This document shows positions 6,369 to 6,731 of a DNA stretch of 6,731 bases, one piece after another (the stretch's first letter is position 1; every line of letters begins with the position of its first letter). Under the pieces are notes generated by a model. It was not told where the DNA came from. It made no database searches and saw nothing but the letters and a program-made list of their open reading frames with translations. A program made the translations under genes and the position numbers. The stretch is from Oscillospiraceae bacterium (GTDB lineage Bacteria; Bacillota; Clostridia; Oscillospirales; Ruminococcaceae). The stretch is taken from the NCBI GenBank assembly GCA_022792755.1, contig JAAWBP010000006.1, positions 1 to 6,731 of the forward strand, in the 5' to 3' direction.

Positions 6369-6532
6369 GCAGGCGGAGAAAATAACAATGTCGGTATCCC
6401 GCGAGCCACATAGTCTGTACAACGCGCCTCGCAGGATAAATACCTAGGATTGGCAGAACGGTTAGAGTGCGAACCGGCCGCCGGGGCCACCCGGCCCTGC
6501 CAGGGCACAGGCCCGGCGACACTCCGCCCTGC
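6369..6532 (+). ncRNA. Candidate structured non-coding RNA of unknown family
   Basis: Nearly all of this non-coding stretch can be folded by hand into one closed structure. P1: GCAGGCGGAG (6369-6378) pairs with CTCCGC and CTGC (6522-6532, one bulged C). After an A-rich bulge (6379-6388), P2: TGTCG (6389-6393) pairs with CGACA (6517-6521), stacking directly on P1. Three arms follow. Arm A (6394-6443) has GTAT/ATAC, CC/GG and GCGAG/CTCGC. Arm B is closed by TGGCAG/CTGCCA (6451-6456 with 6497-6502) and contains CGGTT/AACCG (6459-6476) plus a GC-rich hairpin (about 6477-6496). Arm C is GGGC-ACAG-GCCC (6503-6514). The plus strand is favoured because unpaired stretches are A-rich and a terminator follows 8 bases later. 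A weak promoter (CTGACG 6333-6338, 16-base spacer, CTCAAT 6355-6360) would start close to 6368. It does not look like tmRNA, RNase P RNA or SRP RNA. 6S RNA and the clostridial raiA RNA are unverified possibilities. Confidence 0.6.
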
Positions 6533-6540
6533 TTAGAAGA

Positions 6541-6576
6541 AAAACGCTCTCTTTTCATCGGAAAAGAGAGCGTTTT
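6541..6576. terminator. Bidirectional intrinsic terminator between convergent transcripts
   Basis: The 15-base arm AAAACGCTCTCTTTT (6541-6555) pairs perfectly with AAAAGAGAGCGTTTT (6562-6576) around a 6-base loop. Because each arm begins with AAAA and ends its complement with TTTT, either strand produces a stem with a T-run. The run is longer on the minus strand (TTTTCTTCT, continuing to 6536), so it suits the minus-strand gene best, but it also ends the candidate RNA transcribed rightward. Confidence 0.88.
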
Positions 6577-6607
6577 GCGATTCGGATGACAAGAAAGGCC
6601 CTCTTCT

Positions 6608-6730
6608 TTACCGGGGCGGCAGAGAGGCGTTCCCATCCGCCTCCATTTCGCGGAGCTCCTTCCGATGCCGGAGGTGAATTCCGATATGACCCACCCCCAG
6701 AAGCACCGCCGAGAGGAGCATCCAGACGAC
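6608..6730 (-). CDS. C-terminus of an unidentified protein with a membrane-segment-like stretch, truncated by the window
   Basis: Reading leftward from the window end, an open frame gives 40 residues and a TAA stop (complement of 6608-6610). It begins with a hydrophobic, membrane-like stretch (VVWMLLSAVLLGVGHIGI, the first 18 visible residues), followed by a basic, charged segment (HLRHRKELREME) and a short tail ending in SLPPR. Hydrophobic helix followed by positive residues suggests a last transmembrane segment with a cytoplasmic tail. The intrinsic terminator at 6541-6576 lies 31 bases past the stop, as expected for the end of a transcript, which supports a real gene on this strand. The family cannot be named from so short a piece; its start and most of its body lie outside the window. 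The other frames here give less protein-like sequences. Confidence 0.6.
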   Translation of the reverse strand, partial: VVWMLLSAVLLGVGHIGIHLRHRKELREMEADGNASLPPR

Positions 6731-6731
6731 C

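Noticed and set aside
6387..6410. GGGATACCGACATTG on the minus strand resembles the B12-box of cobalamin riboswitches, and the plus-strand stretch at about 6468-6490 resembles part of their core
   Set aside because: The two resemblances are on opposite strands, the other conserved boxes are missing, and no gene lies downstream of either to be regulated.
5088..6422. A 444-codon minus-strand open frame across rnr and the RNA candidate
   Set aside because: It is antisense to rnr with low-complexity, non-protein-like sequence; the rnr frame carries all the conserved motifs.
6445..6480. A tRNA-like stretch (GGCAGAACGGTTAGAGTGC, with a T-arm-like complement)
   Set aside because: There is no acceptor stem, no anticodon arm in place and no TTCRA T-loop of the right length; the bases fit the larger fold instead.

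Overview
The window looks like the chromosome of a GC-rich member of the Clostridia, most likely Oscillospiraceae/Ruminococcaceae. The evidence is the codon usage (about 60% GC by eye, not counted), purine-rich Shine-Dalgarno sites, hairpin-plus-T-run terminators, a secG-rnr neighbourhood typical of Firmicutes, and a divergent type IIA topoisomerase pair of a kind I associate with this group. This taxonomic call is inference from protein and gene-order style, not from a database search.

Positions 2-1195 hold the 3' two thirds of a type IIA topoisomerase B subunit (ParE/GyrB-like). It is followed after 43 bases by a complete A subunit (ParC/GyrA-like, 1239-3482). The two form an operon and would assemble into an A2B2 topoisomerase that passes one duplex through another. 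The A subunit lacks a recognisable GyrA-box, so decatenation or relaxation (topoisomerase IV-like) is the more likely role than supercoiling.

Positions 3483-3832 are a 350-base intergenic region with several hairpins. One is a good intrinsic terminator that only works for leftward (minus-strand) transcription, although no minus-strand gene is evident. A strong sigma-A-type promoter at the right end drives secG (3833-4081), the small two-helix subunit of the SecYEG translocon. secG ends in a textbook terminator (4097-4124). rnr (RNase R, 4227-6347) follows, with an unusual leader in which the only good Shine-Dalgarno sits too far upstream of the start unless a hairpin is looped out.

Downstream of rnr, where many Firmicutes carry smpB and ssrA, no smpB is seen. 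Instead there is a 164-base stretch (6369-6532) that folds almost completely into a closed four-way-junction RNA on the plus strand, followed by a bidirectional terminator (6541-6576). This is the most interesting element of the window: a candidate structured non-coding RNA that I could not assign to a family. The window closes with the C-terminal end of a convergent minus-strand gene for an unidentified protein with a membrane-segment-like stretch.
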